A DNA stretch of 26,146 nt. It comes from a virus. Below the pieces are notes generated by a model, which saw only the letters and a list, made by a program, of their open reading frames with translations, did not search any database and was not told where the DNA came from. Within the stretch, counting starts at the first letter, position 1; each line of letters opens with the position of its first letter. The DNA is taken from positions 1-26,146 of IMG/VR virus record IMGVR_UViG_3300050033_000162, one strand, 5' to 3'. Of this stretch, positions 22,630 to 26,146 are shown in pieces. Both the position numbers and the translations under genes were made by a program.

Positions 22630-23874
22630 TTATGATAATGCTCTTATTTTGGGTGCAATTATAGAACCTATTATTTGTTCACCAAGTTTCGTTTGATGCG
22701 TACCATCTATAAAATATGTAACATTCGTAGCATCTTGCAATCTTACATCTGCTCTTAAATCTGACAAAGTATCATAAAATGATGTATCAGCCTTATACAG
22801 GTTATTGAGGGCAATTGATTTTGCAGTCCACCCTGCTACTGTGGAATCAATTTCAGTACAAAGATTTATCCGATAACCAGCGACACGACGAGCAAGACAA
22901 TATGCTTTAACACCATTAAAGATGCTGGTTACATCATCTGCTGAATTATTAACACCAATTAGTAAATTAAGTATATTTGGCATTCCTGTGACTATCATTG
23001 CATCAACAGCATCCCCCCTTGCAGTAAGTGCCGCAACATTAGTACCACTTACTGAATTTACTTTGTATTTGTACTTTTTATCAAGTGTATCAAAAATAGT
23101 TGACCAAACACGTTTTGGTTCAGTGGTTCTTGAGTCCCCCTCAAAAATCACATTTACCTTGCAATTTGCAAGTGTTAATACCTCAGAATCGGTTGCAGGT
23201 TTATTTAGCACAACTAAGTCTGCATAGTTACAATCCTCGGGGGCATAAATTGATGTAATCCACATACTCGCACCTACAATTGCAGAGGTAATTACGGTTT
23301 CAGCAACCCTAGATCCATCTAAATATAACCGCAGATAATCTCCTGATACACTATAAGTCAATGTTATATTTAGTAGTGAGTTTTTAAAAAAGTTATAATA
23401 AGCAGCACCTGAATTGATGTTATTACCTTGATAGTATATATTAACCGCTTCGTATGATACAGAATACACATTCTTCTGAATGCAAATTCTATTTGTATCA
23501 TTAATATAAAAATACACTAAATTTTGCAAGCTAACTACGTCTTTAATATTTTTAGGGTCAATCCAAACCGAGATTGTCCCCTCTGAATAATTCATCAGTG
23601 AGCTGAAGGGTGCTGATTTAAGATTAATCGTTTCTGCTTTTTTGACTAAAGCGGTTTTTCTGCCCAAGACACCATTTTGTTTAAAAATAGTGTTGGTTCC
23701 AAATGTTGCAATTAGGTTATTTTTTACATCGTTTTGAATCAATGTATCTTGTTGCATAGGCCAATATGCAACAATGCTATCTGCAAATTTTTGCAAAATT
23801 GTTGATTGATAAAGGTTCAGCCTTGCCCCTATGCGGCACCCAGCAATATTTGCTATTTTAACCTGCGTACCCAT
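22630..23874 (-). CDS. Receptor-binding or fibre protein with LamG-like and SGNH hydrolase domains
   Basis: Residues about 25-235 look like a concanavalin/LamG-type jelly roll (IVAYWPMQQDT at the start; SEGTISVWIDPKN; YLRLYLDGSRVAET). Residues 240-414 form an SGNH/GDSL hydrolase: FEGDSR with Ser248 (block I), SVSGTN with Gly277 (II), LLIGVNNS with Asn309 or Asn310 (III), and YFIDGTHQT with Asp390 and His393 (V). All four catalytic blocks are present, so it is probably active, perhaps removing acetyl groups from host surface glycans. The start overlaps the preceding stop as TAATG, indicating coupling. A short N-terminus (1-24) may attach it to the virion. Confidence 0.85.
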   Translation of the reverse strand: MGTQVKIANIAGCRIGARLNLYQSTILQKFADSIVAYWPMQQDTLIQNDVKNNLIATFGTNTIFKQNGVLGRKTALVKKAETINLKSAPFSSLMNYSEGTISVWIDPKNIKDVVSLQNLVYFYINDTNRICIQKNVYSVSYEAVNIYYQGNNINSGAAYYNFFKNSLLNITLTYSVSGDYLRLYLDGSRVAETVITSAIVGASMWITSIYAPEDCNYADLVVLNKPATDSEVLTLANCKVNVIFEGDSRTTEPKRVWSTIFDTLDKKYKYKVNSVSGTNVAALTARGDAVDAMIVTGMPNILNLLIGVNNSADDVTSIFNGVKAYCLARRVAGYRINLCTEIDSTVAGWTAKSIALNNLYKADTSFYDTLSDLRADVRLQDATNVTYFIDGTHQTKLGEQIIGSIIAPKIRALS

Positions 23875-24164
23875 TAGTACCCGTATTTTAAAAGTGCAAT
23901 TTGTGGAGCTGTAAGAACGGCATTAGCCTTAACCGCTTTTATCAGGTAAGGATTAGGTCCAACCTGAAATACACATGCCTGAAATGTAGTCATTGCTGCA
24001 AATTTCACCTCAAGCGTCACAGGATCGGTATTTTCATTAATGACATTGAAGTTTCTGAACTGATCACCGCTCGCAAGTGTAAAATCCCCAGTTGCCAATC
24101 CTGTTAATGGTCCATATGTTGAATACTGATCAGGTGTACTGTTGTGTTCTAATGACTTTCCCAT
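23874..24164 (-). CDS. Small virion protein of unknown function (96 aa)
   Basis: A beta-sandwich-like sequence, with TLASGDQFRNFNVINENTDP and VTLEVKFAAMTTFQACVFQV, resembles small virion or tail-associated subunits that carry a single immunoglobulin-like layer. There is no signal peptide or enzymatic motif. Its TAA stop overlaps the ATG of the fibre gene by one base (TAATG), so the two products may be made in similar amounts and could interact. The upstream gene ends 14 nt before its start. Confidence 0.6.
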   Translation of the reverse strand: MGKSLEHNSTPDQYSTYGPLTGLATGDFTLASGDQFRNFNVINENTDPVTLEVKFAAMTTFQACVFQVGPNPYLIKAVKANAVLTAPQIALLKYGY

Positions 24165-24178
24165 GATATTGTAAGTTT

Positions 24179-24817
24179 TTAGTCTGTAAATTTTTGATTT
24201 TTATTAAAGTTTGTAAGATCAGCAGCAACACTGTGACCATCTGCAACTGAACCAACTTTTGGTTTCTTTGCGCCTCCGATCATCATTGCAGAGCTCCCCA
24301 TGAGTGCGGCACCGTTTTCAACCAGGTTCCCTGCGCTGTCTGCGCTTTCTTTATTAAGATTGGTTTGCTGATTGTCGAGATTGGATTTTGTGTTGCGGTA
24401 CATTCCCTCTTGATTCTGTTGATATTGTGTTCCCATCCCCGCAAGCTCACTGAGTCTGCGGTTGTAATTCTTAGTTACTGCCGTGGATGATGCAATATTA
24501 GCCTCGTCACTTGCTCCTGTTATTGCTCCGCGCCCTGCAACCTCCTTATTTGCATCAATGAGATCCTCTTTCGCGGCTGTTACTCCTGATTTCGCGACAC
24601 TTGTATCAAGAAATGATTGATTGGCATTCTTATCATACAAAGCTTTGTTTTCGGCTTGCTGTTGGTTCAATAAGTTCTGTTGTTTCTTCCTTTCTTTGGC
24701 TGATTTGACCATTCCAAATATCTGAGCTGCCATACCTACACCCATTCCGATAGGTCCTAATGCGCCTGAAGAACCCGTTGCTCCTGCCAATCCTACTGCT
24801 GAATCTATTCCGGCCAT
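24179..24817 (-). CDS. Internal virion / DNA-ejection-type protein (212 aa)
   Basis: From the chosen start the sequence begins AGIDSAVGLAGATGSSGALG followed by PIGMGVGMAAQIFGMV, a Gly/Ala-rich segment of the type that inserts in membranes in podovirus ejection proteins. Gln/Asn-rich amphipathic helices follow (KERKKQQNLLNQQQAENKAL; NQQTNLNKESADSAGN). I rejected the longer start at 24874 because its 19 extra residues (ending LWWHVLKCIK) read through the promoter-like 14-mer. This is the first gene of the 15-kb late operon. The ejection role is inferred from composition and context. Confidence 0.65.
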   Translation of the reverse strand: MAGIDSAVGLAGATGSSGALGPIGMGVGMAAQIFGMVKSAKERKKQQNLLNQQQAENKALYDKNANQSFLDTSVAKSGVTAAKEDLIDANKEVAGRGAITGASDEANIASSTAVTKNYNRRLSELAGMGTQYQQNQEGMYRNTKSNLDNQQTNLNKESADSAGNLVENGAALMGSSAMMIGGAKKPKVGSVADGHSVAADLTNFNKNQKFTD

Positions 24818-24841
24818 TTTGATACATTTTAGTACGTGCCA

Positions 24842-24855
24842 CCAAAGAAAAAGAA
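24842..24855 (-). promoter_or_regulatory. Candidate late promoter element, copy 2
   Basis: The minus strand reads TTCTTTTTCTTTGG, identical over 14 bases to 1911-1924, and lies 25 nt upstream of the internal virion protein start. It would drive the long leftward operon down to the portal at 9735. Confidence 0.5.
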
Positions 24856-24928
24856 AGCTTCGGGCAATTGTCATTATCTTCTATCTAAAAACGGATAAAG
24901 AATAACAATAATTCAGGTCACGATCATT

Positions 24929-24936
24929 TATTTTTG
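24929..24936 (+). promoter_or_regulatory. Candidate Bacteroidota-type -7 box
   Basis: TATTTTTG is a perfect match to TAnnTTTG. It overlaps the TTG at 24934 that could serve as a start, so the real start is more likely the ATG at 24958, 22 nt past the box. I found no convincing -33 TTTG upstream. Confidence 0.45.
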
Positions 24937-24957
24937 TCTGATATAGACTATGATACA

Positions 24958-25458
24958 ATGGGAAAACCAAAATTACCGAACGCACGCAAGCTCCGGACAG
25001 TGATAACAGAGGAATTAAAGCAGGAGATAGTGAGAGATTTTCACGATTTAAAGCTCACCTTCTTGCAAATTTCCCGAAAGCGCAATCTTTGCTTCGCTGT
25101 GTGCAAGAAGATTTGTGAGCAAAACGAATACGGGTTCTGGACCAATCCCCCACGGTTAGCAGAAGGAGTAAAACACCAACCGGTTACAAAAAAACGTGAA
25201 AAACTCACGGATGAAGAGCGCAAAATGAAAGTTTCTGATGATGCTCTTGAAATTATTGAACTTGCAATGCAGGAAATGAAGAAGAAGCTGATCGCTCACG
25301 AATGTTCGGCCAATCAACTAAAGGATTTTGTCAATTCTGTTATCCCTTACATCATTAAAAAGCCTGACACTTCAAGTAAACAGGAGGACAAAGAGGACAA
25401 AATAAAGGATGATGCAAAAAAGGTTCATTCAATGTTTAAAGAATCACAAAATAATTAG
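24958..25458 (+). CDS. HTH DNA-binding protein; alternative candidate small terminase subunit
   Basis: The protein has 166 residues from the ATG (a TTG at 24934 would add 8). An N-terminal homeodomain-like HTH is suggested by VITEELKQEIVRDFHDLKLT and FLQISRKRNLCFAVCKKICE. A middle helical segment (DDALEIIELAMQEMKKKLIA, then NQLKDFVNSVIPYII) could oligomerise, and the tail is highly charged (KQEDKEDKIKDDAKK). HTH plus oligomerising helices plus charged tail is the layout of small terminase subunits, but the gene is 20 kb from terL in the window; a transcription regulator is equally possible. It is transcribed away from the late operon. Confidence 0.62.
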   Translation: MGKPKLPNARKLRTVITEELKQEIVRDFHDLKLTFLQISRKRNLCFAVCKKICEQNEYGFWTNPPRLAEGVKHQPVTKKREKLTDEERKMKVSDDALEIIELAMQEMKKKLIAHECSANQLKDFVNSVIPYIIKKPDTSSKQEDKEDKIKDDAKKVHSMFKESQNN

Positions 25459-25459
25459 T

Positions 25460-25488
25460 TTAACTCACTTATTAATATTATATTGGGG
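25460..25488 (+). promoter_or_regulatory. Candidate plus-strand phage promoter, copy 3 (second YopX gene)
   Basis: TATATTGGGG (25479-25488) with TTAA 19 nt upstream (25460-25463) lies 20 nt before the YopX ATG. The core TTATATTGGGG is identical to copy 2. It starts right after the stop of the HTH gene. Confidence 0.6.
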
Positions 25489-25507
25489 AAACAAAATCCA
25501 TAAAAAT

Positions 25508-25933
25508 ATGAAAAGAGAAATACTATTCAGGGGGAAACGAGTTGATAATGACAAGTGGATTGAAGGATATTATTGGAAAGATCATAACGGAAAACATTGC
25601 ATTACTTATTTGGGAGACGATAATTTTTTCAATGCTGAAGTTATCCCTGAAACAGTCGAACAATTATTATTTGAATTCAATAATAATAAATTTTTCAGTG
25701 GAGATATTATAGGAAACGACAGATCAAATATAAGATATGCAATTCTTTGGAATGAAGAAAGTCGATGTTTTAGTATCTTTAACAACTGGGAAATTGAAAG
25801 GATCAATGGAGATGATGAATTATTCAAAATTAATATTCTTGCAAATAAAGAATCTGTTCGTGTCAGCTTTTTGAAAAAGTACGAGCTTTATCCTGTCGGC
25901 AATATTCACGATAACCCTGAACTTATTAATTAA
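25508..25933 (+). CDS. YopX family protein, copy 2
   Basis: All signature blocks of the YopX family are present: REILFRGKRVDNDKWIEGYY at the start, AEVIPETVEQ in the middle, FFSGDIIGND (equivalent to IYEGDIV), and YELYPVGNIHDNPELIN at the end. At 141 residues it is full length. I took the ATG at 25508 because it starts exactly at the family motif and lies behind the promoter-like box; the longer frame from 25409 would run through the HTH gene. It is a paralogue of the gene at 6797. The family is common in phages and its molecular role is not established. Confidence 0.92.
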   Translation: MKREILFRGKRVDNDKWIEGYYWKDHNGKHCITYLGDDNFFNAEVIPETVEQLLFEFNNNKFFSGDIIGNDRSNIRYAILWNEESRCFSIFNNWEIERINGDDELFKINILANKESVRVSFLKKYELYPVGNIHDNPELIN

Positions 25934-25939
25934 ATCAAC

Positions 25940-26146
25940 ATGACAACCAAATCTATTCAAATAGCAGGCATGGACCTTGCAACACCTCAATCACTAGCCG
26001 GTGATGGTAAATGCAGAGAGATTATCAACATGAGATTCCGCAAGGGCTGTTGGAGACCAATACCGGCAAAAACAGTTTTACAATCTTCTGCATTCACGGT
26101 GTCGGGGACACCGATCGTATTTGATGCAATCTATCTTCACGACATT
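25940..26146 (+). CDS. Start of a probable structural (stabilisation/tail) protein, cut by the window end
   Basis: The frame is open for 69 codons from the ATG to the window edge. The sequence has AGDGKCREIINMRFRKGCWR followed by PIPAKTVLQSS. A short N-terminus, then DGxCxExINxRxxxGxWRPI resembles the beginning of virion stabilisation or tail-connector proteins of podoviruses, in which a beta-propeller follows. It starts 6 nt after the second YopX gene, so both may share one promoter. Only the first 69 residues are visible, hence the low certainty. If correct, this virion gene lies on the plus strand, opposite to the other virion genes. Confidence 0.6.
   Translation, partial: MTTKSIQIAGMDLATPQSLAGDGKCREIINMRFRKGCWRPIPAKTVLQSSAFTVSGTPIVFDAIYLHDI

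Noticed and set aside
1-26146. Possible stop-codon recoding (UGA as sense), prompted by the UCA anticodon reading
   Set aside because: All large genes are open to full family length under the standard code, and TAA, TAG and TGA all occur as natural gene ends.
1-26146. CRISPR array or insertion sequence
   Set aside because: No regularly spaced repeats, transposase motifs or terminal inverted repeats were seen.

Overview
This window looks like part of the genome of a tailed, probably podovirus-like phage of a Bacteroidota host. The evidence is a phage module set (terminase large subunit, portal, scaffold-like protein, major capsid protein, SGNH/LamG receptor-binding protein, internal virion proteins, two YopX-family proteins, two NPPF DNA methyltransferases, an XRE regulator). 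The DNA is AT-rich, start codons generally lack Shine-Dalgarno sequences, and promoter-like boxes resemble the Bacteroidota -7 element (TAnnTTTG). No integrase, tape measure or replication gene is visible, so this is only part of a genome.

Layout. (1) 1-1877, minus strand: major capsid protein (cut by the window start) preceded by a scaffold-like protein. (2) 2062-6252, plus strand: small phage proteins, terminase large subunit (3035-5068), an HExxH metallopeptidase-like protein and further small proteins. (3) 6253-6796: no protein gene. It holds a probable separate transcription unit with a promoter-like box, a hairpin, two tRNA-like elements, a third folded element and a strong intrinsic terminator. 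(4) 6797-9670, plus strand: YopX-like protein, two small proteins, methyltransferase, XRE repressor and a second methyltransferase, closed by a bidirectional terminator at 9680-9706. (5) 9735-24817, minus strand, about 15 kb in one direction: internal virion protein, small virion protein, LamG+SGNH fibre protein, small proteins and a frameshifted beta-helix remnant, a 396-residue protein with a perfect 84-bp tandem duplication, a 3024-residue polyvalent protein, and the portal. (6) 24929-26146, plus strand: an HTH protein, a second YopX protein and the start of a probable structural protein.

How it works together. The minus-strand genes are virion (late) genes. Both minus-strand operons start 25-33 nt downstream of an identical 14-mer (minus-strand TTCTTTTTCTTTGG), a candidate late promoter. 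Three plus-strand units instead share TATATTGGG(G), a candidate promoter of a different class. The portal-scaffold-capsid order expected of a late operon is interrupted by the 7.7-kb plus-strand block carrying the terminase, tRNA-like locus and methyltransferases. The 9-kb gene encodes a protein with an ADP-ribosyltransferase-like (ART-PolyVal type) domain, a RadC-like JAB/JAMM domain and membrane-active segments, joined by a recurring linker motif. It is most simply read as a virion-packaged, host-delivered multidomain effector, and is the most interesting protein here. The noncoding tRNA-like locus is the most interesting nucleic-acid feature.
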